A DNA stretch of 64,000 nt, from NCBI GenBank assembly GCA_947311845.1, contig CAMZMU010000107.1, positions 40,036,588-40,100,587 on the forward strand, written 5' to 3'. A model generated the notes under the pieces. That model was not told the origin of the DNA. It worked only from the letters and a program-made list of their open reading frames with translations, and ran no database searches. Positions within the stretch are counted from its first letter, which is position 1. Every line of letters starts with the position of its first letter. Positions 1 through 9,906 of the stretch are shown in pieces. The stretch is from Poa pratensis (lineage: Eukaryota > Streptophyta > Magnoliopsida > Poales > Poaceae). The position numbers and the translations under genes were made by a program.

Positions 1-177
1 ACCTTCACTCAACATCGTAGCCCTCGCCGACGTCAACAGTATGCCACCACGCAGCCAACAACTATCATCCTAGTTCGTCCCCGTCGTAGCCCTCGCCTCG
101 ATGCCGCTACGCCTCGTCCATGCGCAACACCTAGCCTAACAACAGTACCTCCTCAAAATAACTCACCGCAGGATACC

Positions 178-600
178 ATACCTGGCGGAAGAAGTGACCA
201 ACAACATCCTAGTTCGTGTCTGTCCGGACGACCACACACGGGACTTGCAAAGGCCTGTGTGAGCAACAACTTTAGGAGTCGGCACATCTCCGGCCAGGAG
301 TTCCTCCACCACAATCGTGCATTGCACTTAGCTTCTGCATTACTTGGTTTTGTGTGGGAAACGGAACAACTCCACCAGCTACATCCTAGCCACCAGACCT
401 ACCATTTCAAGCCAAACTCTATCACGCACCGTACAAAGCACTCGACGCACGCCATGGCCGCGTCCTCTTCCACAACGAAACGTCCCTCAAGATCTAGGAC
501 ACGATTACCAAGAAGAAGCACGTAGCGCGCATGCCGCTCGACAAGCTGATGGTGGATCACTGGAGCACATGGCATGGCATGTTCACCTTTTTCGATGAAG
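178..600 (+). pseudogene. F-box family fragment, copy A forward arm
   Basis: This stretch resembles the middle of a grass F-box protein (substrate adaptor of an SCF ubiquitin ligase). It is broken: pieces of the pattern 'LDARHGRVLFH...WDPITxxxHxxxMPLDKL' appear in different frames and no start or F-box is present. The same sequence recurs at 29450-29820 with similar breaks, and in inverted orientation just downstream at 605-1280. The two arms converge tail to tail. The assignment rests on the shared motif read in the less damaged inverted copies. The exact subfamily is unknown. Confidence 0.5.
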
Positions 601-604
601 ATCA

Positions 605-1280
605 TCACCGTGCCCTAGTGGTCCATGATCAGCTTGTCTAGTGGCATGGGCAGTATGTGCTTCTTTTCAGTGATCGGGTCCCAGATGACGAGCGGTGTTC
701 CGTTGTGGAATAAGACGCGTTCGTGGCATGCGTCGAGGGCTTTGTATTGGCACAGGATGGAGCTGGGCTCCAAATGGTAAGTGAAAGTGGAGACGAAACT
801 GGCTGAGTTGTCCTGCTGCCATGTGTTTCCCACAAGGAATACATGTCCTGGGTGCAATGCGTAGTTGCGGCGAAGGAACTCCTAGTTGCAGATGTGCTAA
901 CGCCAAACCAAGTTGTTCACAGAATCCTTGGCAAGGCACGCGGGGTGGTTCGCTCAGACGCAAACTAGGATGTGGTCAACCAATTCCTCTGGCGGGTATG
1001 GGTATTCGACATCATCTCCTTGGAGTTATTGCAACTAGGTTACCAGGCTAGGTGTTGCTCGTGGATGCGTAGTAGTGACAGCGAAGGTCGGGCTATGAAG
1101 TGAACGAAATGGAATGATTGGTGGTGGCATCCTGTTGAGGCGAGAGCGACGATGTGGAACCAAGATGATGGTAATTGGCGGCGTGCTACCATCGTGCCGA
1201 GAAGGCTGATAACGTCTTCGGTTGCGAAGGGGTGGACAACAGCATGGCCTGTGGCATGTTGTACTGTTGTGTTCACGGTG
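605..1280 (-). pseudogene. F-box family fragment, copy A reverse arm
   Basis: On the minus strand, 857-615 reads through without stops and contains 'SFVSTFTYHLEPSSI', 'YKALDACHERVLFH' and 'WDPITEKKHILPMPLDKL'. This is the usual beta-propeller-like region after the F-box in grass F-box proteins. Upstream (towards 1280) the reading frame is broken and no intact F-box is seen. It is the inverted partner of 178-600, so a read-through transcript would fold back on itself. The matching arm in copy B is 29836-30340. I call it a pseudogene because no open frame spans a plausible full protein. Confidence 0.55.
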
Positions 1281-1814
1281 TGCGAGAATATATATATTTT
1301 TCTCTTTTATTAAAAAATACTAAAATAGTGGTTGCATCCCAAATTAGTGGGATACATGCCCCTCTTAGTGATCTCCTTAGCATTTTCAACGGTCATCTAA
1401 AAAAGATAGTTTCATTAGGGTCAAATTTTAGAGGTCAAGATATCCCAGCATTTTCTTTGAAGCTAGTTCCCAAAATTTTCTATACTCCAATCTAGTCTTG
1501 TGGACCAATATATTTCCCCTATTTCAAACTTCATTTGATAATTAATTTTATAAATATGGAACACGTGTTTTTCACGTTAATTTGTTTATCTGTAGATCTC
1601 TCTAAAAAAAATTGAGCTCGTGGTTAGGGAGATGGCACAAGATGGTCACTGTTGTCTTCTCACGCAATTGCAGCATTCAGATGCCGGTAAGGGGACTTAA
1701 CTTTCTACCAATTTAGTAACAGTATAATATGGATTATGCACAAATTAAACTTGTAAATTGCAACATTAGGTAATTATTTGCTAGTGCGAAATTGGTGGTG
1801 GTGGTAGTACGGAC

Positions 1815-2811
1815 CTGTTAGAGCAGAAGATGATGGTGAAGACGTTGCACACGCTTCGGCACACATCATGGACTCCGCCAGGCTCGCTGGTGTGGCCACG
1901 AGCAGCACGCGTCTTGCACGTGTCATTCCCTGGGGAGTCGAAGGCGGCCGGCCACCTAATAAGGGTTGTTAACACGACGGACTGCCCAGGGTGGAGCACG
2001 CTCTTCCCCGACGTCACCTCCGGCCAGATGTCCATGCACTGGCTGATGATCATGAACACGCCGAATCGGCCCCTCGTCACACCTGCCATGTCACAGCAAC
2101 AATTAAAAAAAGATCTTTATTTCAGTTAACTGCAGAATTTTGATCATCTTTACATCTTCATGGATTAGCGACAGTGGTTTTTTTAAATAAACTGCACCAG
2201 TATTTTTGATTTATCGGAAATTATGTTTCAATATGACCTGAAACTAGTTCTAAAGGGACAGAAAGAAAGAAACTTCTGAAAAGCTATAAGGTGGTTCCAT
2301 TTAGATTCAGTAGTATGAACAGACAAAACATCCGACACAATCTAATATCATAGCAGTACACACTTGTGTTGTGTGACAAAAAAAAAGGACGTTCATATTC
2401 CTGATCATTTAGCAGAAAGTGAGAGGAGAAAAATATTGAGAATGGATAATACATAGTGATGATTCCAGAGCATTCTTGAACTCAGATAACCTAACACGTA
2501 GTATCCTATCAGCACAGACTCATGTTGTGTGATAAAAGAAAGAAGTGGACTTTCAAATTCCTGATAACTAGCACAATACCCAAGTTTTCCTATGGGTAGA
2601 CCAAGTGCTCGGCACAATTTTTAAAACAAGTTAGATTTTTCTATCATTGAATGCAAGTGATCAACGAAACTTGGCTTTCTCACACACTAAAGATGTTTGA
2701 TTCCTATCCCCAAATTAGCATCTCATTGTGAATTTAGCAGAAAGTGAGAGGTGTTGGAATCTGGAGGATACCTGAGAATACGCGAAGAAGCAGAGCAGCC
2801 CTCCTCCCCAT
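1815..2811 (-). pseudogene. Thaumatin-like protein, internally deleted (copy A)
   Basis: There are two exons on the minus strand. Exon 1 (2811-2772) encodes a short signal-like start, MGRRAALLLRVFS, and ends at a GT donor. Exon 2 (2082-1815) keeps the phase, encodes the thaumatin start ('IISQCMDIWPEV', 'LHPGQSVVL') and then jumps to the family end 'IIFCSNR', followed by a GT donor. Most of the thaumatin fold, including the central cysteines and the acidic cleft, is gone, yet the reading frame stays open across the deletion. A full relative lies at 27433-29156. No third exon was found nearby in copy A. It is most likely a pseudogene. A secreted mini-protein is possible but unsupported. Confidence 0.65.
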
Positions 2812-3194
2812 TCTCGAGCCAGCCAGGCGGCCTCTCCCTTTTCCTCTGTTCCAAGAACAGAGGGACATGACAATAGTCCATTGCTCGGAGGGATCGCAAG
2901 ACAGAAACAAGATTATCTCCTGAAGAAACAAGACATTTTCAGGATCGGATAGACAAACATACTTCAAGCTAGCCACAAAAACGTCAGGAAACTAATATAG
3001 GACATGACTGAACAACGGGACCATCGTTGGACCCCGTCAATAGATTCTTCATACCAAGATTACCATCAACCAATGATAATGTATCAATACCAACTCTTAC
3101 ACTATGTAATCATCACTATTTTACACAGAAGATGCATCGATCTAACAGATGGATTTACTATCTATGACATTCACGCCATCACAGATTGAAGAGT

Positions 3195-3340
3195 GGATGC
3201 CCAGACGGGGAATCCTCACCTGAGTCCTGAGACGGAAGGCTGAGCTGCGGCGTCGAGGAAGAACGTGGACGGTGGTGGCGGCAATGCGGGCGAGAGGAGG
3301 AGGGGATGACCTGCGGCGGCGGCGGCTGTAGGGTATGCCT
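3195..3340 (-). pseudogene. 5' UTR exon relic of AIPP1-like RRM gene (copy A)
   Basis: The minus strand carries the same first exon and donor ('CTGAG|GTGAGGATTCC') as the RRM gene of copy B at 34240-34152. Downstream exons are missing: a deletion joins the 3' flank directly to this exon. What remains cannot encode the RRM protein. Confidence 0.6.
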
Positions 3341-3515
3341 AGGTCCAGGGTTGTATTTATTGAGAGTTTCTGGTTTTGTATGTCCGGAGAATCCGGCGCA
3401 GAAGAGGAAAGAAATACGTACTGTATGATCGGTTTCCTAAACCCAGGCACAACAAAACCAACAGCTCCGCCGCCCGTACGTAGGTCCGCCGTCTGCAGGA
3501 TAGATCGCGCCGCTG

Positions 3516-3699
3516 ATGGCGTCTTCTGGTCCCCTTCCGACGAGGGGCCTCATCTCGTGCATGCACTGTCGCGCCGCCTACGAGGCTCCTCTTCTCCCGG
3601 ACCATGAATTGCACCGAGCCTTCAACAAGCTCATCCTTGGCTTCTACAAGCAGGCGTTCGACCGGCTGCCCTGCAAGAGCGACGCCATGCCTGGGTCGT
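3516..3699 (+). pseudogene. DUF3615-type gene, first part (split by CACTA)
   Basis: An ATG at 3516 opens a frame encoding MASSGPLPTRGLISCMHC and then 'AFNKLILGFYKQAFDRLP', followed by CKSDAMPG. This looks like the N-terminus of a grass DUF3615-family protein of unknown function. The frame stops two codons into the inserted CACTA sequence. The continuation, GRLLTNGDGSCLGLLDP, begins at 23868 immediately outside the CACTA end. The DUF3615 assignment is made from recalled family motifs, not from a search. Confidence 0.6.
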
Positions 3700-3961
3700 A
3701 AGAGCCCCCTCTAGTACCGGGTCCGTTACGACCCGGAACAACAGGCTCCCACGTGGCCGCGGAGGCACGGGCGTGGTGGAGGACCTCTAGTCCCGATTGG
3801 TCATACGACCCGGGACCAAGGACCTCACACGTGGCAGCCTGTAATTTTTTGTTTTTCCTCCCAATTTAATATTGAAATGGTGCAAAAAATATGCGTTTAA
3901 TTAATTAAAAAACAGAAACTACATATAACATATCAAAATGTTCATAAATAAAAATATGTTC

Positions 3962-4138
3962 ACGTCTATCCGGTTACATGGAGGTGCTCATAACCGAATT
4001 AGAGCCCGTCTATTCGATTACACATGTGTGGAGATCATAACCGGGACTAGAGCCCGTCTATTCAATTACACGTACGGAGATCATAACCGGGACTAGAGCC
4101 CGTCTATTCGGTTACACGGGAGATCATAACCGGGACTT
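3962..4138. repeat. Tandem repeat in CACTA 3' flank, about 46 bp x 4
   Basis: Four diverged units begin with 'CGTCTAT(C/T)CGGTTACA' and end with 'CATAACCGGGACTAGAGCC'. They lie between the left subterminal repeats and the stop codon of ORF1. Confidence 0.7.
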
Positions 4139-4260
4139 CACCGCTATTCTCCATTGTATGTTCCTTTAGAAGGTATGATATCGTTGAGCAGAAACCCCGC
4201 AAGTTCCTCTGCTAGTGCTTGAAAGCGCTTCTTTAGTGGCAGTTTCTTCCGCATTGAATC
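4134..4260 (-). pseudogene. C-terminal end of CACTA ORF1 (Ulp1-type protein)
   Basis: On the minus strand this reads DSMRKKLPLKKRF, then 'LAEELAGFLLNDII' and a TAG stop at about 4134. This resembles the tail of Ulp1-type (C48) proteins carried by grass CACTA elements. It is separated from the other Ulp1 exons (7635-7113) by the solo LTR at 4317-6836. Confidence 0.5.
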
Positions 4261-5394
4261 CTTCACGTATAAGAAGGAGATCAATACGAATATCAATCAT
4301 GAGTAACAAAAAATATTGAAAGAGCATGTGTTGCCCCATGTGTGGTTTTGGTAATTAATGACAATCTCTATGGACTAATGTTTGCATTGAGATATCTTTA
4401 TAGATCGAGTCCATGAAGAAGTTTGGAGTTCATGTGTTGGACTCTAGAAGAGTATATGATGACCAAGGTTCTATCCAAGGATTTATATATGAAGAATGGT
4501 CATGTGTAGAGATGAGCTTATTGCAAGAGTGGTTTGGAAAAGAAGATTGAGTGAAGATTCATGTTTATCTCCAAGCCATCATCATATCAAGACAAGAAGA
4601 ATATGAAGCGCAAGTGGATTCATGAAGACGGAGCTTAGCGAGGCTCTCCCATAACGGAGTATGGGGAGCATTTGGAGATGTCTTCATCAAGCATGTGCTA
4701 GCAAGCGCAATCAAGAAAGGTGGTCCACTTGAAGAGATCAAGATCGTCATCATCTAGCTCAAGTGGAATGCACAAGGCAAAGGTATGATCTTGATAGTTT
4801 TTCTATTTTACCGGTCTCGTGGTATTAGTGGGAGACCGGGTTTAGGATAGACGGCGTACTATCAAGAGGGGCTCTCAAGTGAGTAACTTGATCGCATCTT
4901 TGTGGAGAGCTCAAACCTTTGCATACTTGGCATTATCATCTTTCTTGGTTCTTATTTGGCTTTTATCCATGTGAGAATTTAGAGCTTGTGTCCATCTCCA
5001 TACCAAGCTCTAGTCCATCAAAAACGGGTTTCAAGTGAATATCTTGTGGTGTTTTTGATGTTGGAGGTTTTACCGGTTCGTCGTTTCTAGAGAGGTCAAA
5101 CTCTCTCCTTGTGGTCTCCTCCTCACATGATGGACTATGATGTGTATATGCATGATCTTGTAGTGCTTGTGATTATCTTCGGAACAAGCCCAAGATCATT
5201 GAAAACGGAGTCCGGATAAAAACTTGTTTGCATTCTCGGCTTTGGAAATATTATCGGTCCACTTCAAGATAGGGTCCACACCTTCCCATGTGTGGTATCC
5301 CCTCTATATTTGTGACCCTTAATATTTCCAACGCAATTGGATTCACCTGATTCGGAGTTCGGACGAGAAAGTTATTGCATTTCAGGATTTGCTG

Positions 5395-5830
5395 CTCTGC
5401 TGGTTTTTCTGTCCGGAGTCTCCGTGGTTTTCGGTCCGGAGTCTCCGGCCCCTGGTTTTGAGGCTAAGTACCTCGCGCACGGCGCTTGCGGTATCGAGGC
5501 CGGAGTAGGTCCGGAGTTTCCCCGGAGTTTCCGGCAGGGCCGGAGTTTCCGCCCTCAAGGTCCGGAGTTTCCGGCCCATCTGGTTTTTCTGCGTTGAAGA
5601 GCTTCGCGGCGGCAGCCGCTGTTTTGAATCCGGAGTTGGTCCGGAGTCTCCCCGGAGTCTCCGCCCAGACCGGAGTCTCCGGCCTTTGTGGTCCGGAGTC
5701 TCCGGTGTTAGTTTTCTGCAAACGGTTTTTCCCTGCTCTCCCCGGTCCGGAGTCTCCGCACTTTTGGTCCGGAGTCTCCGCACTGGCCGGAGTCTCCGGC
5801 CTCTGTGGTCCGGAGTCTCCGGTCTAAGTG
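5395..5830. repeat. Array of CCGGAGTYTCC motifs in the LTR
   Basis: About sixteen copies of CCGGAGT(T/C)TCC, many extended to the palindrome CCGGAGTYTCCGG, lie at irregular spacing immediately upstream of the LTR TATA box. A shorter array of the same motif occupies the same place in the other LTR at 51200-51366. Confidence 0.8.
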
Positions 5831-5858
5831 GCTGCAACGGCTCTTTTTCTGGGAGGGG

Positions 5859-5866
5859 TATAAATA
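5859..5866 (+). promoter_or_regulatory. LTR TATA box
   Basis: TATAAATA lies within a palindrome GGGGTATAAATACCCC and is conserved at 51406-51413 in the related LTR. It is the probable start of retroelement transcription. Confidence 0.7.
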
Positions 5867-7112
5867 CCCCTCCACCTAGCTTCAGCCACTCAGCTCTTCC
5901 AAGCACGTTTTTCCCCTTCTCTCTCCTCCATTGTTGACCTTGGAAAGCTTGCCCCTCTCCCAATTCCTCCCATGATTCTTGCATATCTTTGAGGGATTTG
6001 AGAGAGGAGATCTAGATCTACATTTCCACCAATCCATTCCTCCTCTTAGTGAGGGGAACCTAGTAGATCTTGATCTTGGAGTTCTTGGTGTTTCTCCTCC
6101 TTTGTTCTTCCTCTCTTATTCCCCCATAAGCATTTGTTGCTTTGTTGGAATTTGAGAGTGAAGGACTTGAGCACTCCGTGTGCTCTTGCCATTGCTTTTG
6201 TGCATCGGTTTGCTCTCTCCACGAAGATTCGTGGAAGTGAAAGTTCGTGAGCTTGTTACTCTTGGGTCATTGGACCCTAGACGCCTTTTGTGGCGAGTGG
6301 CGCCTTTTGTGGCGGTGCAAGGCCTTTTGTGGCGGCTTGGGAGCTCCCGATCCTTTTGTGGGTTGTGCCTCAAGTTTGTTGTAAGGGACTCGATTTCCGC
6401 CCAAAAGGAAATCAATAGTGGAAGGTGAACCGAGCTTTTGTGCGAGGTTCATCGGAGAATAGGGTGAAGCCTTTTGTGGCATCTTGAGTTTGATGCTCAC
6501 ACCCCTCCAACGAGACGTACTCCCCTAAAAAGGAGGAACTCGGGAATACATCGTCGTCTCCACGTGCCTCGGTTATTTCTATACCCGAGCTCTTTACTTA
6601 TGCGCTTTACATTGTGATAGCCTTCGAGCTTGAAGTATCATATCTTGCTTTCACCTTGTTACTTGTCTTGCTTAGCATAAGTTGTTGGTGCACATAGGTG
6701 AACCTAGTTTATTTAGGTTGTGTGCTTGATAATTTAAACACCTAGTTTTATTCCGCATTTATCAAGCCTAAACCGGAAAAGTTTTAAACGCCTATTCACC
6801 CCCCCCCCCCCTCTAGGCGACATCCTTGTCCTTTCAAATATGAATGACACCGAAGACAATTGCTGGTAATAAAATAAAATTATGAATATATTTGTTCACG
6901 TACGTCCACTTGTGTCGACGTATTTGCGTTTCGCTCAGTGACCGCACGACGAATCCACTCGCAAACGAAATATCCACAGAAATTGGTCCCCTGTGGTTGC
7001 CTCTCGATGTGCTTTACGAGAATAGAATTCAATCAAATCATAGTCAACATATAGTGGTATTGAAAACTATAAATAAAGAGATGTGCGAACCTAGCTAGAC
7101 CGTACTACCTAC

Positions 7113-7635
7113 CTGTGGGTGAATAAAAGTCAGCTCTTCTGCAAATGAACCCTTTGTCCTCGCTTTGAATTGTTTCCAAACCCTGCCCAGCCAAAAAAAG
7201 AATAAATGAGTTATTAGTTACTTGATATCTCTGAAATCAATAAGAGAGACTGATATAGTGCGATAATGTTTGAAATTACCTTTGGAGCTATCTAGAATGC
7301 TTTTGTAGCTCTCCTCAGCCCAGTCCAATGAGTCGTAGACTTGAACTCTTGATCTATCAACTTCAATGACTAGCAGAATGTAATGTCCGCTGCGCATGAT
7401 TATATACACGTCAGTTACTCATCAGTTACACTTAATTTGTACAAGCGAGTAACACTCTTACCTGAAGTAGTAAGGAAACATTATCTGCACCTTGAAATGT
7501 TGCTTCGTTAGGGCCTTTAGCAAGTTCTTCTCCGTGTCCTTCACGTGGTTTTGTAGTGTCCTTGCATTAACTCGTACTGGGTTAACGAACCCAAAGCCAT
7601 AGATCCCCTTTCTGTCACATTCATCACTCTTCATT
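7113..7635 (-). pseudogene. Ulp1-type (C48) peptidase exons of CACTA ORF1
   Basis: Three minus-strand exons with clean splice sites: 7635-7462, 7389-7280 and 7182-7113. They encode 'YGFGFVNPVRVN', 'SGHYILLVIEVDRSRV' with 'YDSLD', and 'FKARTKGSFAEELTF'. The His of GHY and the Asp of YDSLD match two members of the SUMO-protease catalytic triad. The Cys-bearing segment that should follow is not recognisable and the solo LTR starts shortly afterwards. Upstream, 7915-7690 still encodes ORF1-like sequence ('LRQLHSWYMKTTKEF'). Many grass CACTA ORF1 genes end in such a domain. Activity is unlikely here. Confidence 0.6.
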
Positions 7636-7909
7636 CTGCATAATACCGTAGTGAGCATAGTTAGCGATGGCAATGACCGAGCTGAGAGCTAAAGACTTTA
7701 TCTTTTTTGGAAATAAATGAATTGAATCATTTACAGACAGTAGGCACCGACGAGAGCCAAGTCGAGGGTATCAAGGTTGTATAAGTACCCGAATTCTTCG
7801 AGCTAAATTGTGAACATGTCTTCAAATTCCTTTGTGGTTTTCATGTACCAACTATGGAGTTGTCGCAGACATGTCGGTAGAAACTTTATCTGATCATCTC
7901 GCAGCAGGG

Positions 7910-9906
7910 ACCTCCCCCATTTCCATCTATCTATTTTCTTCGGGAAAGGATGCGACGAAGCTAAGAAAAATGAGCTTAAGGGTCTGCTGGGTATTTCGTG
8001 CGAAGCCCTGTCCGAACGCTACCTGGGACTGCCCACGGTGGTTGGACGCTCGAAGGAAGGGGCCTTCAAGCATGTTAGAGAGAGGACTTGGGGGAAGGCG
8101 GCAGGATACAAGGGCCAAGGTCTCTCCAAGGCGGGAAAAGGTGTGCTTATCAAATCGGTGATTCAAGCGGTACCAGCACACAATATGAGTTGTTTCATGC
8201 TCTCCAAGAAGATGTGTCACCAACTTAGTTCGATCTCCTCGAGGTTCTGGTGGGGAGACAAAAATGGGGAACGGAAAGTGCACTGGATAAGTTGGGAGAG
8301 GATGTGCTGAAGTAAAGGAAGAGGAGGGCAGGGATTCCGGGATTATGAGAGCTTCAATCAAGCACTTCTTGCTAAGCAGGCGTGGCGCTTGCTGGTTAAC
8401 CCGGGGTCGCTGTGTGGGAGAGTGCTGCGTGCTCGTTACTTTAAGAATGGGGACTTTCTGTCAGCAACATGCCCCAAACGAGCTTCTTTCACTTGGCGGA
8501 GTCTGCTCCATGGGAGAGATCTGTTGCAGCGGGGACTAGTGTGGCGAGTGGGCAATGGTAAAAAAGTTAAAATCTGGGAGGATCGCTGGATTCCGAGGTC
8601 TGGAGCGCAATACCCACTGGGGTGCCAGCGCCTAGACCGGCCAACGACTGTTGACGAGTTGCTGGACACTGACGGTGGTGCTTGGGATGAACAAAAGGTA
8701 CGGGGATTGTTTTTTGAGCCTAACGTCTCTGATATCCTAAGCATCCCGGTTGGGGGAGGGGGAGCGGATGATTTGCTGGCATGGAATCATACAAAGAACG
8801 GTATCTTCACCGTCAAATCGGCATACCATCTTGCGTTGCAGTGTAAGGAGGATAAACAGGGGGGAGTGGGAGGGTCTTCCACATGCGATCACCACAAGAG
8901 TTGGTTAGCGGTGTGGGGAGCGCAGGTGCCGAACAAGATGAAAGTTCATTTGTGGAGACTGATTGAGAATGGCCTCGCGGTGGGCGCTGAACTCAGACAT
9001 AGGAAGATTAAAGACGGTGTTACCTGTCTAGTGTGCGACAAGGAGGAGAGTTTAGCTCATCGGTTCTGGTTATGCCCTCACTCAGCCTCGGCATGGAACT
9101 ACTTGCAGGAGGAATCGGCAGTACGTGTGGATGTGCCTCCACGCAATCTCACCCACCACTCTGATCTGAAAGGGTGGCTGCTAGACTGGATTGGGAAGGG
9201 TACCGACGATCAGGTGGCCTTGCTATCCCGCATGGTGTACAATCTTTGGATGGCAAGGAATGCTGCTCGGGAGACAAAGCAGATGGTCGATCCAAGATCG
9301 ATTGTCAGAAGGTCGATGGAGGAGATGCAGGAGTGGCTCGATGTTCACCATAAACCTATGGTCTTATCCGCCTCGAGGGGAGAGCACTGGCTACCCCCGG
9401 AGGAAGACTGGGTGAAAGCAAATGCTGATGGGGCGTTTCGTTCGGCGGACAACAACGGTGGGGGCGGTGTGGTCTTGCGTGATCACCACGGTTCATGCTT
9501 AGGCATGGTAGGCCGTTTTTACCCTCGGGTTGGAGAAGCTGAACATGCGGAGCTATTGGCATGCCACCAAGCTTTGATCTTTGCAAAGGAGAAGGGTGTC
9601 GACAAGGTAGTTCTGGAGACGGACAGCACAGGGGTTGCAGCAAAGCTGAAGACGGAGGATCTGGACCGCTCGGCGTATGGTATGCTGGCGGAAGACATCA
9701 AGAAACTCTCGAAGGGCTTTGAAGATTTCTCGGTGCGCACGGTGCGACGTAGCGCCAATGGAGTTGCTCATTTAGTTGCTAAAGTTAGCTGCGATAATAA
9801 AAGTTGTAATAGGTGGATGGGAACTTTCCCGGATTGTATTCAGAACGCTCTGGACCTGGACAGGCCGTAATAAGATCGCAGCATTAAATCTCAAAAAAAA
9901 AAAAAA
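7910..9906 (+). mobile_element. 5'-truncated LINE (L1-type with RNase H)
   Basis: Reading forward from about 7925, the sequence encodes the end of a reverse transcriptase ('FFGKGCDEAKKNELKGLLG', 'SRFWWGD'). A zf-RVT region follows ('CLVCDKEESLAHRFWLC'), then an RNase H domain ('VKANADGAFR', 'AEHAELLACHQAL', 'VVLETDS', 'RRSANGVAHLVA') ending at 9870. One in-frame TGA interrupts the frame at about 8308. A run of A begins at 9894, as expected for target-primed integration. The 5' part (ORF1, endonuclease, most of RT) is missing. It interrupts the CACTA ORF1. Confidence 0.8.
8389..9870 (+). pseudogene. LINE ORF2 C-terminal part (zf-RVT + RNase H)
   Basis: This is the long open stretch of the LINE, 493 codons from a non-initiator position. 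The zinc-knuckle-like zf-RVT segment lies near residues 160-230. The RNase H fold lies near 340-480, with the acidic residues of 'NADGAF', 'AEHAEL' and 'ETDS' in place. It has no start codon of its own because the element is 5' truncated and a TGA lies upstream. It is not expected to make protein. Confidence 0.75.

Larger units (their letters stand above)
178..3470. repeat. Segmental duplication, copy A
   Basis: Several stretches here line up in the same order with 29440-34330: the convergent F-box arms, a thaumatin exon 2 remnant, the intron with 'GTTGTGTGACAAAA' and 'TAGCAGAAAGTGAGAGG', thaumatin exon 1, the spacer, and the first exon of the RRM gene. Copy A lacks the whole coding part of the RRM gene. 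The sequence jumps from 3' flank (about 3190) straight to 5' UTR (about 3210). The stretch 1280-1800 between F-box arm and thaumatin remnant holds AT-rich sequence also found near 30480-31240. Confidence 0.7.
4317..6836 (+). mobile_element. Solo LTR, SIRE/Maximus-like Copia family
   Basis: The element starts TGAAAGAGCAT and ends CTTGTCCTTTCA, with an exact 5-bp duplication AATAT at 4312-4316 and 6837-6841. No primer-binding site or polypurine tract adjoins it, so it is a solo LTR left by LTR-LTR recombination. It shares its start, its promoter block (TATA inside GGGGTATAAATACCCC) and its end ('ATTCACCCCCC...CTCTAGG') with the 5' LTR at 51053-52106, but is more than twice as long. It sits inside the CACTA ORF1. 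Confidence 0.85.

Noticed and set aside
5382..5984. 200-codon minus-strand frame with repeated ETPD/GRRLR
   Set aside because: It is the translation of the CCGGAGTYTCC array in the LTR, not a protein gene.
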